This document shows, piece by piece, positions 25,735-36,068 of a DNA stretch of 64,000 nucleotides. This DNA comes from an uncultured Raoultella sp. (GTDB lineage Bacteria > Pseudomonadota > Gammaproteobacteria > Enterobacterales > Enterobacteriaceae). Made by a program: the position numbers and the translations under genes. The notes below the pieces were generated by a model, which was not told the DNA's origin, searched no databases, and worked only from the letters and a program-made list of their open reading frames with translations. The stretch spans positions 1-64,000 of the forward strand of contig CAAEVH010000048.1 in NCBI GenBank assembly GCA_900759445.1. The letters are read 5' to 3'. Numbering within the stretch: position 1 is the first letter of the stretch; every line of letters begins with the position of its first letter.

Positions 25735-26057
25735 GCCAGTGGGTAAACATCTGCAAGATTGACGATATTCTGCCTGCAACCGGCGTCTGTGCGCTGCTGG
25801 GCCAGCAGCAGGTCGCCCTGTTCCGGCCTTACCATGACGATCGGGTCTATGCGATCAGCAATATCGACCCGTTCTTCAACGCCAGCGTGCTGTCGCGAGG
25901 CATCATTGCTGAACATGAGGGTGAGCTGTGGGTCGCCAGCCCATTGAAGAAACAGCGCTTCCGTCTGCGCGACGGCCTGTGCATGGAAGATGCAAGCCAC
26001 TCCATTGCACATTTCGATGCGCGCGTGAAAGACGGCAACGTTCAGCTGAAGGCATGA
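25731..26057 (+). CDS. nirD: Nitrite reductase small subunit NirD
   Basis: NirD is the 108-residue partner of NirB. It has a Rieske-like fold but lacks the Cys/His cluster ligands: the expected positions read NIDPFFNASVLSRG. That is normal for this branch and shows it does not carry a [2Fe-2S] centre. The ATG overlaps the nirB stop (ATGA), so the pair is co-translated. A terminator follows 8 bp after its stop, in place of nirC. Confidence 0.96.
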   Translation: MSQWVNICKIDDILPATGVCALLGQQQVALFRPYHDDRVYAISNIDPFFNASVLSRGIIAEHEGELWVASPLKKQRFRLRDGLCMEDASHSIAHFDARVKDGNVQLKA

Positions 26058-26065
26058 TGCCCTGA

Positions 26066-26092
26066 GGTTCCCGCCGCGCTCCGGCGGGAACC
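26066..26092 (+). terminator. Terminator of nirBD
   Basis: GGTTCCCGCCG (26066-26076) pairs perfectly with CGGCGGGAACC (26082-26092) around five bases, followed by ATATTTTCTT. It separates nirBD from cysG, which therefore needs its own promoter (somewhere in 26093-26212). Confidence 0.88.
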
Positions 26093-26106
26093 ATATTTTC
26101 TTCTTA

Positions 26107-26122
26107 TGCCAACTAAGCGGTA
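26107..26122 (+). promoter_or_regulatory. Possible NarL/NarP-like element upstream of cysG
   Basis: TGCCAAC-TA-AGCGGTA has a right heptamer that fits TACYNMT on the complement (TACCGCT) and a poor left heptamer. With the following GGCGC it matches the nirB NarL/NarP region at 18 of 24 positions by eye. No FNR box is near. It could be a weak site or a remnant. Confidence 0.3.
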
Positions 26123-26212
26123 GGCGCCCGAAAAATCGTATATTGTGCTAACCCTCTGCTGCTATGCTACGACCGCTTACCCCTCTCCCACTGCTTGCTG
26201 CGAGGATGTTCC

Positions 26213-27586
26213 GTGGATCACTTACCTATTTTCTGTCAGCTGCGCGGCCGCGACTGCTTACTGGTCGGCGGCGGTGATGTTGCCGAACGCAAGGCACGCC
26301 TGCTGCTTGATGCCGGCGCCAGAGTCACGGTCAACGCGCTGGTGTTCTCGCCGCAGTTCCATGCGTGGGCTGATTCGCAGATGCTGACCCTGGTGCAAGC
26401 GCCGTTTAACCCGGCGCTTCTCGACACCTGCTGGCTGGCCATCGCCGCCACCGACGATGAGGATGTCAATCAGCGGGTCAGCGACGCGGCAGAGGCACGG
26501 CGGATATTCTGTAACGTGGTGGATGCGCCGCAGCAGGCCAGTTTTATTATGCCGTCGATCATTGACCGCTCGCCGCTGATGGTCGCCGTCTCCTCTGGCG
26601 GTACCTCACCGGTGCTGGCGCGGCTGCTGCGGGAAAAGCTGGAGTCGATTCTGCCGCTCCACTTAGGCCAGCTGGCCCACTATGCCGGCCAGCTGCGTTC
26701 GCGGGTGAAAAAACAGTTTGCGACGGTCGGCGAACGTCGACGTTTCTGGGAAAAGTTGTTCGTCAACGACCGTCTGGCGCAATCGCTGGCCAATGAAGAC
26801 CGCCAGGCCGTTGCCGATACTACCGAGCAACTGTTAACGGAGCCGCTGGATCACCGTGGCGAAGTGGTGCTGGTCGGCGCCGGTCCCGGAGATGCCGGGC
26901 TGCTGACCCTCAAAGGGCTCCAGCAGATTCAGCAGGCGGACGTCGTGGTGTATGACCGTCTGGTTTCTGACGACATTATGAATCTGGTACGTCGCGACGC
27001 CGATCGGATTTTCGTCGGCAAACGCGCGGGCTATCACTGCGTACCCCAGGAAGAGATTAACCAGATCCTGCTGCGCGAGGCGCAGAACGGACGTCGCGTG
27101 GTGCGCCTGAAAGGCGGCGATCCCTTTATTTTTGGCCGCGGCGGCGAAGAGCTGGAAACCCTGTGCAACGCCGGAATCCCCTTCTCGGTGGTGCCAGGAA
27201 TTACCGCGGCTTCAGGCTGTTCCGCCTATTCAGGTATCCCGTTGACCCATCGCGATTTCGCCCAGGGCGTCCGCCTGATCACCGGCCATCTGAAGACCGG
27301 CGGCGAGCTGGATTGGGAAAACCTGGCGGTAGAGAAGCAGACGCTGGTGTTTTATATGGGGCTGAACCAGGCCTCTGCTATCCGGGAGAACCTGATTGCT
27401 CACGGCATGGCGGCGGATATGCCCGCGGCTATCGTTGAAAACGGTACGGCGGTCAGCCAAAGAGTGGTCGCCGGCACCTTAGATCAGCTGGATATTCTGG
27501 CGCAGCAGATGGCCAGCCCGGCGCTGATTATCGTTGGCCGCGTGGTCAGCCTGCGCGACAAGCTGAACTGGTTCTCACATCACTGA
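26213..27586 (+). CDS. cysG: Siroheme synthase CysG
   Basis: CysG makes siroheme from uroporphyrinogen III: the C-terminal domain methylates twice with SAM, and the N-terminal domain oxidises precorrin-2 and inserts iron. The product is the cofactor of NirB and of sulfite reductase. The N-terminal NAD site [11 protein letters not shown] is near 19-29, and the SAM-binding [17 protein letters not shown] near 218-234. I start at GTG 26213 ([10 protein letters not shown], 457 residues, E. coli length), six bases after GAGGA; an ATG-initiated frame at 26195 would add six residues and has no ribosome site. Confidence 0.95.
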   Translation: MDHLPIFCQLRGRDCLLVGGGDVAERKARLLLDAGARVTVNALVFSPQFHAWADSQMLTLVQAPFNPALLDTCWLAIAATDDEDVNQRVSDAAEARRIFCNVVDAPQQASFIMPSIIDRSPLMVAVSSGGTSPVLARLLREKLESILPLHLGQLAHYAGQLRSRVKKQFATVGERRRFWEKLFVNDRLAQSLANEDRQAVADTTEQLLTEPLDHRGEVVLVGAGPGDAGLLTLKGLQQIQQADVVVYDRLVSDDIMNLVRRDADRIFVGKRAGYHCVPQEEINQILLREAQNGRRVVRLKGGDPFIFGRGGEELETLCNAGIPFSVVPGITAASGCSAYSGIPLTHRDFAQGVRLITGHLKTGGELDWENLAVEKQTLVFYMGLNQASAIRENLIAHGMAADMPAAIVENGTAVSQRVVAGTLDQLDILAQQMASPALIIVGRVVSLRDKLNWFSHH

Positions 27587-27657
27587 TACTGACGTTCCGG
27601 GTTCAGCTCGCGAATGCTGAGAAACTGACCGGCAAACGTCGCATACGCTTAACATGC

Positions 27658-27684
27658 AAAAGGGCGGGATTTACCCGCCCTTTT
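27658..27684. terminator. Bidirectional terminator between cysG and trpS
   Basis: GGGCGGG (27662-27668) pairs with CCCGCCC (27674-27680), flanked by AAAA on the left and TTTT on the right, giving an eleven-pair stem and U tails in both directions for the convergent genes cysG (+) and trpS (-). Confidence 0.92.
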
Positions 27685-27706
27685 CTGTTTATCGCCCGGC
27701 TATCGC

Positions 27707-28711
27707 TTACGGCTTAGCCACAAAACCAATGGCTTCATAGACTGCTTTCAGCGTTTGCGACGCACGAGCGCTGGCTTTTTCAGCCCCGTCTTTCATCACC
27801 TGATTGAGGAACGCTTCGTCGTTACGGAAGCGGTTATAGCGCTCCTGCAGCTCCAGCAGCATACCGGACACCGCATCAGCCACTTCGCCTTTCAGGTGAC
27901 CATACATTTTGCCTTCGAAATGCTGCTCCAGCTCCGCGATGCTCTGACCGGTAACCCCGGAAAGAATATCCAGCAGGTTGGAGACACCGGCTTTATTCTG
28001 CTGGTCATAGCGGACAACAGGCGGCTCATCGGAGTCCGTCACGGCGCGCTTGATCTTTTTCACCACCGATTTCGGGTCTTCCAGCAGACCGATCACGTTA
28101 TTGCGGTTGTCGTCTGACTTGGACATTTTCTTTGTCGGTTCAAGCAGGGACATCACGCGGGCACCGGATGCAGGAATAAACGGCTCAGGCACTTTAAACA
28201 CCTCGCCGTAAAGGGCGTTGAAGCGCTGCGCGATATCGCGGCTCAGCTCCAGGTGCTGTTTCTGATCTTCGCCAACCGGAACCTGGTTGGTCTGATACAG
28301 CAGAATGTCCGCCGCCATCAGCACCGGATAGTCAAACAGACCGGCGTTAATGTTTTCCGAATAGCGCGCAGATTTGTCTTTGAACTGAGTCATCCGGCTC
28401 AGTTCACCGAAATAGGTGTAGCAGTTCAGCGCCCAGCCCAGCTGTGCGTGTTCCGGCACGTGCGACTGAACGAAGATGGTGCTTTTCTCCGGGTCGATAC
28501 CACATGCCAGGTAAAGCGCCAGAGTATCCAGCGTCGCTTTACGCAGTTTCTCAGGATCCTGACGCGCGGTGATGGCATGCAAATCCACGATGCAGTAGAT
28601 GCAGTGATAATCATCCTGCATGCTCACCCATTGACGCAGCGCACCCATATAGTTGCCAATGGTCAATTCACCTGAGGGCTGTGCGCCACTAAAAACGATG
28701 GGCTTAGTCAT
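27707..28711 (-). CDS. trpS: Tryptophanyl-tRNA synthetase
   Basis: TrpRS is a class I synthetase that charges tRNA-Trp. The 334-residue protein has the HIGH-type motif TIGN (17-20) within [14 protein letters not shown] and the KMSKS loop in [13 protein letters not shown]. Length equals E. coli TrpS. The start overlaps gph by 8 bp; trpS is the last gene of the aroK-aroB-damX-dam-rpe-gph-trpS series. Confidence 0.98.
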   Translation of the reverse strand: MTKPIVFSGAQPSGELTIGNYMGALRQWVSMQDDYHCIYCIVDLHAITARQDPEKLRKATLDTLALYLACGIDPEKSTIFVQSHVPEHAQLGWALNCYTYFGELSRMTQFKDKSARYSENINAGLFDYPVLMAADILLYQTNQVPVGEDQKQHLELSRDIAQRFNALYGEVFKVPEPFIPASGARVMSLLEPTKKMSKSDDNRNNVIGLLEDPKSVVKKIKRAVTDSDEPPVVRYDQQNKAGVSNLLDILSGVTGQSIAELEQHFEGKMYGHLKGEVADAVSGMLLELQERYNRFRNDEAFLNQVMKDGAEKASARASQTLKAVYEAIGFVAKP

Positions 28712-29465
28712 TTTTCAATTCCTGAGTTTCACTGTACGGTAGCCCGAGAGCGGGCAAGAGTTCATTAAATTGGTCGAAGATGTAGTCCGGTTCGCTAAGC
28801 GCGATCGACTCGCCGTAGTTATACCCGTAGGTCAGTCCGACAGAGCTGCAGCCAGCGGCTTTAGCCGCCTGAATATCATTACGTGAATCGCCAACGAACA
28901 GCAGCTCAGCAGGCGCCAGACCCAGCTTCTGCGCCACAAGCAGCAGCGGATCCGGATGTGGTTTTTTATTCTTCACATCATCGCCACCGATGACGACCGT
29001 AAAATATTTCGCGATATCCAACGCTGCCAGAATTGGCGCAACGAACGGCGTCGGCTTGTTGGTCACCAGCGCCAGCGGCAGGCCTTTCGCATGTAGTGCG
29101 CCAAGCGTATCAGCCACTGCCGGGAACAGAAAACTGCCTTCTTCCGCCGCTTCAGCATAGTAGCGATCGAACAGCTTACGCAGCACCATCAGCTGCTCTG
29201 CCCGTGGAATATCGTCATGATCGACGGAGGGTTTCCCCATTGCAGCACGCTGGGTTGCGCGTTCCTGACGCGCCCAGCTCAGGGCCCGCTCCATCAGAAC
29301 ATCCGCACCGTTGCCGATCCAGGTTACGACGCGCGCCTCGCCCGCCATCGGCAGCTCCAGCGCATAGAGCGCGCTATCAACCGCAGCCGTCAAACCCGGT
29401 GCGCTGTCGACCAGCGTGCCGTCAAGGTCAAAGGCGACACCGCGAACAGAGTGTAATTTATCCAT
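28704..29465 (-). CDS. gph: Phosphoglycolate phosphatase
   Basis: Gph removes phosphate from 2-phosphoglycolate formed during repair of oxidised DNA ends. The 253-residue HAD-family protein shows motif [10 protein letters not shown] (Asp13 nucleophile), motif II region LVTNKP, and motif [21 protein letters not shown]. It overlaps rpe by 8 bp and trpS by 8 bp, indicating a tightly packed operon. Confidence 0.96.
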   Translation of the reverse strand: MDKLHSVRGVAFDLDGTLVDSAPGLTAAVDSALYALELPMAGEARVVTWIGNGADVLMERALSWARQERATQRAAMGKPSVDHDDIPRAEQLMVLRKLFDRYYAEAAEEGSFLFPAVADTLGALHAKGLPLALVTNKPTPFVAPILAALDIAKYFTVVIGGDDVKNKKPHPDPLLLVAQKLGLAPAELLFVGDSRNDIQAAKAAGCSSVGLTYGYNYGESIALSEPDYIFDQFNELLPALGLPYSETQELKND

Positions 29466-30135
29466 GACTAACCTTTGCTAATTCACTACGCATTTGATCA
29501 ATAACCTCCTTGTAGTCAGGACGGTCGAATATCGCGGAGCCGGCAACAAACATATCTGCGCCTGCCGCCGCAATGTCCGCAATATTGCTGACCTTCACGC
29601 CGCCGTCGACTTCCAGACGAATGTCATAACCCGACGCATCGATGCGCTGGCGCACTTCGCGCAATTTATCCAGCGTCTGGGGGATGAAGGACTGGCCGCC
29701 GAAACCTGGGTTAACGGACATCAGCAGGATAACGTCCAGCTTATCCATCACATAATCAAGGTAACTCAGCGGCGTGGCCGGGTTAAACACCAGACCGGCT
29801 TTACAGCCATGTTCTTTGATGAGCTGCAGGCTGCGATCGACGTGCTCAGAGGCTTCCGGATGGAAGGTGATAATGCTGGCGCCCGCCGCGGCGAAATCAG
29901 GGATGATGCGGTCGACCGGTTTCACCATCAGGTGCACGTCGATCGGGGCGGTGATGCCATAGTTGCGTAGTGCTTTCAGCACCATAGGGCCGATGGTCAG
30001 ATTCGGCACGTAGTGGTTGTCCATCACGTCAAAGTGCACAACGTCCGCACCTGCAGCCAGCGCTTTGGCGGTATCCTCGCCCAGGCGGGCAAAATCAGCC
30101 GACAGAATCGAAGGGGCAATCAAATACTGCTTCAT
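29458..30135 (-). CDS. rpe: Ribulose-phosphate 3-epimerase
   Basis: Rpe interconverts ribulose 5-phosphate and xylulose 5-phosphate in the pentose phosphate pathway. The 225-residue TIM barrel has [23 protein letters not shown] and LEVDGGV with the metal and catalytic acids. I start at ATG 30135 ([11 protein letters not shown]) behind AAGGAG at 8 nt. The frame is open to 30249, but that part overlaps dam and is not conserved. dam lies 16 bp upstream. Confidence 0.97.
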   Translation of the reverse strand: MKQYLIAPSILSADFARLGEDTAKALAAGADVVHFDVMDNHYVPNLTIGPMVLKALRNYGITAPIDVHLMVKPVDRIIPDFAAAGASIITFHPEASEHVDRSLQLIKEHGCKAGLVFNPATPLSYLDYVMDKLDVILLMSVNPGFGGQSFIPQTLDKLREVRQRIDASGYDIRLEVDGGVKVSNIADIAAAGADMFVAGSAIFDRPDYKEVIDQMRSELAKVSHG

Positions 30136-30151
30136 CCGCATCTCCTTGAAA

Positions 30152-30976
30152 TTATTTAGTCTTGGGCGGACGGTAAAGAGCCAGAAGCTCGTCCACCTTC
30201 TTTCGTGTACCACCGTTGCTGCTGATACTGCGTCGAACTTTGACGACATGCAGTTTAGCCTGACGATACCATTCGCGCGTGAGCGCGGTATCGTGGTTGG
30301 AAATCAGAACCGGAACCCGCTGTTCCAGCAGGTTCTCCGCCAGCTGCGCCAGATGGGCCTGCTGCTCGGCGTTAAAGCTGTTCGTATGATAGGCCGTAAA
30401 ATTGGCGGTAGACGACAATGGCGCATACGGAGGATCGCAATAGACCACCGAAGAACCGTCCGCGCGCGCCATGCTGTCGGCATACGACTCGCAGTAGAAG
30501 TACGCATTCTGCGCCTTCTGGGCAAAATGATACAGCTCAGCTTCCGGGAAGTAGGGCTTCTTATAACGGCCGAACGGTACGTTAAATTCGCCGCGCAGAT
30601 TATAGCGACACAGGCCATTGTAACCATGGCGGTTCAGATACAGGAACAGCACCGCACGACGCAGCGGATCCTGACTTTGATTGAATTCAGTACGGAACTG
30701 ATAGTACTGCTCTGCCGCGTTATTCTCGGGCGTAAACATTTCACGCGCCGCCGCAACATACTCATCCGTCTGCAATTTAACGATGTTGTAAAGACCGATC
30801 AGGTCGCTGTTGATGTCCGCCAGAATATAACGAGAAAAGTCGGTATTCAGAAATACCGACCCTGCGCCCACAAAGGGCTCAATCAGACAATCGCCTTGCG
30901 GCAAGTGTTTCTTTATATCGTCAAGCAGGGGGTATTTCCCCCCTGCCCATTTCAGAAAAGCGCGATTCTTTTTCAT
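30152..30976 (-). CDS. dam: DNA adenine methyltransferase Dam
   Basis: Dam methylates the adenine of GATC, marking strands for mismatch repair and timing replication and gene control. The 274-residue alpha-group N6-adenine methyltransferase has the SAM motif [12 protein letters not shown] (33-44) and the catalytic DPPY at 181-184. The C-terminal tail ends [11 protein letters not shown], four residues shorter than E. coli Dam (278) and different in sequence, a region known to vary. It lies 77 bp downstream of damX. Confidence 0.98.
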   Translation of the reverse strand: MKKNRAFLKWAGGKYPLLDDIKKHLPQGDCLIEPFVGAGSVFLNTDFSRYILADINSDLIGLYNIVKLQTDEYVAAAREMFTPENNAAEQYYQFRTEFNQSQDPLRRAVLFLYLNRHGYNGLCRYNLRGEFNVPFGRYKKPYFPEAELYHFAQKAQNAYFYCESYADSMARADGSSVVYCDPPYAPLSSTANFTAYHTNSFNAEQQAHLAQLAENLLEQRVPVLISNHDTALTREWYRQAKLHVVKVRRSISSNGGTRKKVDELLALYRPPKTK

Positions 30977-31053
30977 GCTGCCTAACTAATTACCACATTC
31001 TCCGGCTGTGGAGAAAGCTCCGACAGCACCCTGCGCTTAAGACTACACCGCAC

Positions 31054-32352
31054 TTACTTCAGATCAGCCTGAACCTGATGCAGCGGTTTCGCCCACGGGT
31101 TTTTCGCCTGCACATCCGCTGGCAGAGTGGCCACAGCACGCTTCGCTTCATCTTTCGAAGCGTAGATACCGCTGACCAGTACATACCATGGCTGACCGTT
31201 ACGCGTGGTCTCGTAGACGACATATTTATCCAGCTTCTCTTTCTTCGCCCAGCTATTCAGATTGTTGTAGTTGGAGGAGCTGCTGAGTTGCAGAGTGTAG
31301 TTACCCGACGGCGCCGCTTTCATCGAGCTGACATCACCGGCAGTTTTACCCCCGGCAGTCGCAGCCGGAGCCGCCGTCGCCGCAGCGGTAGCCGCTGGTG
31401 CGGTCGCGGTTGTCGTTGTCGTTGTCGTCGGAGCCGGCTTAGTTGTCTGTGCGGTGGCAACAGGTTTGCTCGGCTGAGTGACAGGCGCTTTCACCGGCGC
31501 AGCCGCGGCAGTGCTTTCAACACGCTTCGGCTGAACCGGTTTCGCTTCAACCGGGGCTTTCGCCACTGGTTTCGGCTCAATCACCGTATGCTTACGCTCT
31601 ACCGGACGCGGAGCGGCGGCAGTCTGACGTTCAGTTGTTGCCTGACGCGGGGCGGCGCCATTACGGACAGGAGCAACGGTTGCCGGTTCAGTCGGCAGCG
31701 TAGAGTTCGCTACGGCGCTGTCAATCTGGCCCTGCTGCTGAGTCAAGGCATTATTCAGATCGCCCTGTACTTCAACACGCTGCTGTCCCTGCGGCTCAGC
31801 GGCAGTCTGGCCCTGAGTCGGGTTAGAGGCGATCGGCGGCAGAGAAACATCCTGCTGCGCGTTGTTTGCCGTTGTCTGGTCCTGAGCGGCAGGCTGGCCA
31901 TTGCCAGACTGTCCATTGTCAGACTGATCGCCTGACAGGTTAATGCTCTTCTCGCCTGACGCGGTTTGTTCACTGGAAGAGGATGGCGACTTCAGTGCAG
32001 AGCCAATGCCGACGATCAGCAGCAGCAGCACGAGAATCCCCACCCCCATCATAATATATTGGCGGGAGGCTGGCTTCGCGGGCGCTTTCTTACGCTTGCG
32101 CGGACGACGCTCAACCTGCTGTTCTTCGGACTCTTCGTCTTCTTCAGACTCTACGTCCGCTTCATACTCTTCTTCATCGCGCTCACGGCGTGCTTTGCTG
32201 GCGCGCGTCGGACGGCTGTCGTCCGCATCAAGATCGACATCATCAAAATTGATCTGCGGATCGCTATCGCGCTCGGAAGATTGACGGGAACGACCAGTAC
32301 GACGATCGCTGCGATCGGCTTTCAGATCATCTTCTGGTTTTAATTCATCCAT
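31054..32352 (-). CDS. damX: Cell division protein DamX (SPOR domain)
   Basis: DamX is an inner-membrane protein recruited to the septal ring through its peptidoglycan-binding SPOR domain. The 432 residues are an acidic/basic cytoplasmic region (1-97, with [10 protein letters not shown]), one membrane helix (about 99-119), a long low-complexity periplasmic linker rich in Gln, Pro, Ala and Thr including a [20 protein letters not shown] run, and a SPOR domain (about 350-428, from [14 protein letters not shown]). Length is close to E. coli DamX (428). Linker repeats may vary between strains. Confidence 0.95.
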   Translation of the reverse strand: MDELKPEDDLKADRSDRRTGRSRQSSERDSDPQINFDDVDLDADDSRPTRASKARRERDEEEYEADVESEEDEESEEQQVERRPRKRKKAPAKPASRQYIMMGVGILVLLLLIVGIGSALKSPSSSSEQTASGEKSINLSGDQSDNGQSGNGQPAAQDQTTANNAQQDVSLPPIASNPTQGQTAAEPQGQQRVEVQGDLNNALTQQQGQIDSAVANSTLPTEPATVAPVRNGAAPRQATTERQTAAAPRPVERKHTVIEPKPVAKAPVEAKPVQPKRVESTAAAAPVKAPVTQPSKPVATAQTTKPAPTTTTTTTATAPAATAAATAAPAATAGGKTAGDVSSMKAAPSGNYTLQLSSSSNYNNLNSWAKKEKLDKYVVYETTRNGQPWYVLVSGIYASKDEAKRAVATLPADVQAKNPWAKPLHQVQADLK

Positions 32353-32436
32353 TTAACACCCCACTAAAAGGCTTATGCTCACGACTATTGCATGTCACCT
32401 GAAATGATAACGCCGCGCGGACGCGGCTAGACCTTC

Positions 32437-33531
32437 TTATTGTTGCGCTAGCTGTGTATCAGCAATCGCGCCAAGAACTACATCATGCGACACTCCGCCG
32501 CGAACTTCGCTTTTCCCTATTGCCAGCGGTAGCACCAGCCGCATCTCGCCTGCCAGCACCTTTTTATCACGCATCATGTGGGGCAGATACGCCTGCGCAG
32601 TCATCTCCTGCGGCCCACGTACCGGCAAGCCCGCACGCTGCAGCAGCGTCACGATACGCTGTGTATCCTGTGCGCTGAACTGCCCTAATCGCTCGGACGT
32701 ATGCGCAGCCATCACCATACCGGCAGCAACGGCTTCACCGTGTAGCCAGTTACCGTAGCCCATTTCGGCTTCAATAGCATGACCAAAAGTATGCCCAAGA
32801 TTGAGTAAAGCACGTAACCCGGTTTCGCGCTCGTCGGCAGCAACAACTTCGGCTTTCAGCTCACAGCAACGACGAATACAGTACGCCATCGCCTTCTCAT
32901 CAAGCGCCATCAGCGCATCGATATTGCTTTCCAGCCAGCTGAAGAATTCACCGTCGAGGATAATGCCGTACTTGATCACTTCGGCCAGTCCGGAAGAGAG
33001 TTCACGGGCCGGCAACGTCTTAAGACAGTTGAGATCGACGACCACGGAAACCGGCTGCCAGAAGGCACCAATCATGTTTTTACCAAGAGGGTGATTGACG
33101 GCCGTCTTACCGCCGACCGAAGAGTCCACCTGCGACAGCAGGGTGGTTGGAACCTGGATAAAACGCACGCCGCGCTGATAGCTAGCCGCAGCAAAGCCGG
33201 TTAGATCACCGACCACGCCACCGCCGAGCGCCACCAGAGTGGTGTCACGGCCGTGCGGTTTTTGCAGTAAAGCGGTAAAGACGGAGTCCATCACCGTCAG
33301 GCTTTTGTACTGCTCGCCGTCGGGTAGAATGACGCTATCTACGTTAACCCCCGCCTGCTCCAGTACAGAGCGAACGTTATCCAGATAAAGCGGCGCCAGC
33401 GTTTCATTGGTGACCAGCATAACCTGGTCGCCTGATTTCAGTGGCTGGAAGGAAGCTGGATCGTTAAACAAACCAGCCGCGATGGTAATCGGGTAACTAC
33501 GTTCCCCGAGGGTTACAGTAAGCCTCTCCAT
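32437..33531 (-). CDS. aroB: 3-dehydroquinate synthase
   Basis: AroB converts DAHP to 3-dehydroquinate, step two of the shikimate pathway, using NAD and a divalent metal. The 364 residues contain the NAD-binding [14 protein letters not shown] (103-116) and the zinc ligands Glu184, His247 and His264, at the same numbers as in E. coli. aroK, the later shikimate kinase gene, lies 55 bp upstream in the same operon. Confidence 0.98.
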   Translation of the reverse strand: MERLTVTLGERSYPITIAAGLFNDPASFQPLKSGDQVMLVTNETLAPLYLDNVRSVLEQAGVNVDSVILPDGEQYKSLTVMDSVFTALLQKPHGRDTTLVALGGGVVGDLTGFAAASYQRGVRFIQVPTTLLSQVDSSVGGKTAVNHPLGKNMIGAFWQPVSVVVDLNCLKTLPARELSSGLAEVIKYGIILDGEFFSWLESNIDALMALDEKAMAYCIRRCCELKAEVVAADERETGLRALLNLGHTFGHAIEAEMGYGNWLHGEAVAAGMVMAAHTSERLGQFSAQDTQRIVTLLQRAGLPVRGPQEMTAQAYLPHMMRDKKVLAGEMRLVLPLAIGKSEVRGGVSHDVVLGAIADTQLAQQ

Positions 33532-33586
33532 AACGCGACGTCCACCTCAGTTGCTTTTTACTCTGACGCTCTTTATTAAGCCAGAA

Positions 33587-34108
33587 TCAATTGCTTTCCA
33601 GCATATGAATAATCTGGTTTGCCACTACTTTTGCGCTCTGATCGTCGGTACGGATAGTGACGTCAGCAATCTCTTCATACAGTGGGTTGCGTTCGTCGGC
33701 CAACGCTTCAAGAACTTCGCGAGGCGGCGCTTCAACTTGTAATAGAGGACGCTTTTTATCGCGCTGCGTACGGGCAAGCTGCTTTTCGATCGTTGTTTCC
33801 AGGTACACCACCACGCCGCGGGCGGAGAGACGGTTACGCGTTTCACGGGATTTCACAGAGCCGCCGCCAGTCGCCAGCACAATTCCCTGTTTTTCCGTCA
33901 ACTCATTGATGATCTTTTCTTCACGGTCGCGGAAGCCGTCTTCACCTTCGACATCGAAAACCCAGCCCACATCTGCGCCAGTGCGTTTCTCAATCTCTTG
34001 ATCAGAATCGTAAAATTCCATATTGAGCTGTTGGGCTAACTGGCGCCCAATAGTGCTTTTGCCGGCACCCATAGGCCCAACCAGAAAGATATTGCGTTTC
34101 TCTGCCAT
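33587..34108 (-). CDS. aroK: Shikimate kinase I
   Basis: AroK phosphorylates shikimate at the 3-hydroxyl with ATP. The 173 residues (E. coli length) have Walker [10 protein letters not shown] (11-19), the shikimate-binding segments FYDSDQEIE and GFRDREE, and ATGGGSVK. It is the first gene of the aroK to trpS superoperon, preceded by a 393-bp gap with an ERIC-type repeat. Confidence 0.98.
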   Translation of the reverse strand: MAEKRNIFLVGPMGAGKSTIGRQLAQQLNMEFYDSDQEIEKRTGADVGWVFDVEGEDGFRDREEKIINELTEKQGIVLATGGGSVKSRETRNRLSARGVVVYLETTIEKQLARTQRDKKRPLLQVEAPPREVLEALADERNPLYEEIADVTIRTDDQSAKVVANQIIHMLESN

Positions 34109-34264
34109 TTTTTCGGTACTACTAAGACTATTCGTTAATGGTAAACCCGCTTCGCGAATACCCAGCGCAGCAGGACATGAACTGAAACCTCATATGCAAT
34201 AGAGCGAGAGTCAGACTAAAAATTATCTCAATACTCAGGCAGGTTTGGCAACTGAATATACTCG

Positions 34265-34373
34265 TCATTATTCAAACTACCTCGCCGTCGGCTGCACTTA
34301 TCCGCCTCCAGGTGCATAGTTATCTATGTTTCTGGGGGTAAACCAGCTTACCGCCTCGACGCATCCTGAATGA
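34265..34373. repeat. ERIC-type intergenic repeat, degenerate
   Basis: TCATTATTCAAACTAC at the left and GCATCCTGAATGA at the right form imperfect terminal inverted repeats. CGGCTGCACTTATCCGCC follows the left arm. The core pairs CCAG (34308-34311) with CTGG (34332-34335) and CATAG (34315-34319) with CTATG (34324-34328) around TTAT. Order and spacing follow the ERIC consensus core. It lies 157 bp upstream of aroK. The rest of 34109-34501 is AT-rich leader or promoter sequence with no gene seen. Confidence 0.7.
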
Positions 34374-34501
34374 TCGTGTGGATAAATCACCGGACAAAAA
34401 GGGAGGATTGATGCCGAACCCGACTCTCAAATCGGTACCCCTTGTATGCTAAATCCGTCCTCACGTCAAACACCTGAAACGTGTTTAGCAAGAAAAACCG
34501 C

Positions 34502-35740
34502 TTAATGCACTGCCAGAATTCGTGGGGTAATGAAGACAACCAGTTCGCGCCGTTCGTTATCTTTACCGTCGCGACGAAACAGCTGGCCGAGCAGCGGAAT
34601 GTCACCCAGTAGCGGAATACTGTCGCGGGCAGATTTCTTTTTTTGCGAAAAGATTCCGCCCAGAGCCAGCGTTTCGCCGCTTTTAACTTCAACCTGCGTC
34701 TCAATTTCCTGTTTATCGATAGCCAACGCTTCGCCGTTTTCCTGCTTCAGAACCTGACCTGGCGTATTCTCAGTAATACGTAGCTTCAGGCGCACGCGAT
34801 TCTGTTGCAGAACCGTTGGCGTGACCTCCATTCCCAGAACCGCCTCTTTAAACTCAACCGATGTTGCGCCGCTTTCCCCGCTGGAGACCTGATAGGGAAT
34901 TTCGCTACCCTGCTTGATGCTGGCAGGCTGCATATGAGAAGCCAGCAAACGCGGGCTGGCGATGATTTCCACCTGCTGTTTTTGCTCCAGCGCCGAAAGC
35001 TCCAGCTCCAGCAATCGCCCGCTCAGGCGGCCGATATTAAACCCCACGCGAGTGCTGGCATCGTTCACCGCCTGATGGCTGCTTAAGGTCGTCAGCTTAC
35101 CGGAACCCGGCGCGCTGCTGGCTTCGGCCATGCTCCATTTCACCCCCAGTTCACGCAGGCTGGTTTCACTCATCGAGACGATATGTGCCGCCAGTTCGAC
35201 CTGACCGACCGGCAGATCCATCTCCTGGGCCCACGCTGTCAACGTCGACAGATGCGCGGCATCGTCGTGAATGAACAGTCGATTGGTGCGTTTATCCACC
35301 GTCAGGCTGCCCCGGGCGCTGAGCAATTTGTCCCCGGACTTTGCCAGCTCGCTCGCATCGGCATGCTGCAGCATCACGCTATGCCTTTGCAAAGGCAGAT
35401 TCTGCAATTGCTTCGCGCGCGCCGCCTCTTGTTGCGCCTGCCGCGCATTTTGCCAGCCCAGCGTATGCACATGCAGGACCGTGCCCTGCTGGTTATACAT
35501 CAGCCCGGCGCTATCAATCACCGCGCGCAATGCCTGCTGCCAGGGAACGTTTTTCAGATGAAGCGACACCGTACCGCTGACGTCAGGCGCTACGACCAGA
35601 TTTTTTTGCTGCATCTCGGCCAGCGTTTGCAGCACCTGGGCTACCGGCACATCATCAACCACCAGCGACACGAGTTGCTCATTTTTTGCCGCCGCTAGCG
35701 CTGGCAACAGTAGAAACAGCAGGCTTATCCATCGCATCAT
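34502..35740 (-). CDS. hofQ: Secretin-like DNA uptake protein HofQ
   Basis: HofQ is the outer-membrane secretin of the PilMNOPQ/ComE-like machinery; in E. coli the hof genes are needed to use DNA as a nutrient. The 412 residues begin with a signal peptide (1-18, ending ALAAA), a short secretin N-domain (about 22-100) and an N1-type domain. The secretin barrel region (about 230-412) has TSVEFKEAVLGMEVTPTVL and GETLALGGIF. Adjacent ATG codons at 35740 and 35737 could both serve. It overlaps hofP by 62 bp. Confidence 0.93.
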   Translation of the reverse strand: MMRWISLLFLLLPALAAAKNEQLVSLVVDDVPVAQVLQTLAEMQQKNLVVAPDVSGTVSLHLKNVPWQQALRAVIDSAGLMYNQQGTVLHVHTLGWQNARQAQQEAARAKQLQNLPLQRHSVMLQHADASELAKSGDKLLSARGSLTVDKRTNRLFIHDDAAHLSTLTAWAQEMDLPVGQVELAAHIVSMSETSLRELGVKWSMAEASSAPGSGKLTTLSSHQAVNDASTRVGFNIGRLSGRLLELELSALEQKQQVEIIASPRLLASHMQPASIKQGSEIPYQVSSGESGATSVEFKEAVLGMEVTPTVLQQNRVRLKLRITENTPGQVLKQENGEALAIDKQEIETQVEVKSGETLALGGIFSQKKKSARDSIPLLGDIPLLGQLFRRDGKDNERRELVVFITPRILAVH

Positions 35741-36068
35741 TTTTTGCTCCTTTTTCCCGCAGCCATTCCCAATGCGCAGGTTCGCATCCAGGCCCTGTTG
35801 TTATTTCAATTCGCTCCGCCGTCAGCACGTGGATTCGCCAGCCCCCCGGCAAAGCGTCATCTTGTCGCACCCGTAGCCATTGGTTACGATGGTCCAGTAA
35901 ATAACCCACCCAATATTGCGGATGACCGACCGCGCCACCATAGCGCCATTGCGCCAGCTGTGCCGTCTGGCAGCGATCCTCCGGAGGCAGAAACGGATCG
36001 CGATCGCCGGCCAGCAATGGTAGCGAAAGCGGCAACAGCCATAGAAAGCGCCAACCCTTACCCCACAT
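35679..36068 (-). CDS. hofP: HofP, PilP-like protein
   Basis: A 129-residue exported protein with an N-terminal hydrophobic segment (about 6-20) and the conserved RDPFLPPEDRC, QWRYGGAVG and GPGCEPAHWEW elements of HofP. PilP proteins link the inner-membrane PilMNO complex to the PilQ secretin. The last 20 or so codons overlap the start of hofQ by 62 bp; E. coli HofP has a comparable, poorly conserved tail (AMD) and length (134), so I keep this stop. Confidence 0.88.
   Translation of the reverse strand: MWGKGWRFLWLLPLSLPLLAGDRDPFLPPEDRCQTAQLAQWRYGGAVGHPQYWVGYLLDHRNQWLRVRQDDALPGGWRIHVLTAERIEITTGPGCEPAHWEWLREKGAKNDAMDKPAVSTVASASGGKK

Noticed and set aside
25731..26057. NirD read as a broken Rieske protein lacking cluster ligands
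   Set aside because: NirD proteins normally lack the [2Fe-2S] ligands; this is the usual state of the family, not decay.
35679..35740. hofP-hofQ overlap as a sign of a frameshift
   Set aside because: Both proteins have the expected lengths and conserved parts; E. coli HofP has a similar tail.
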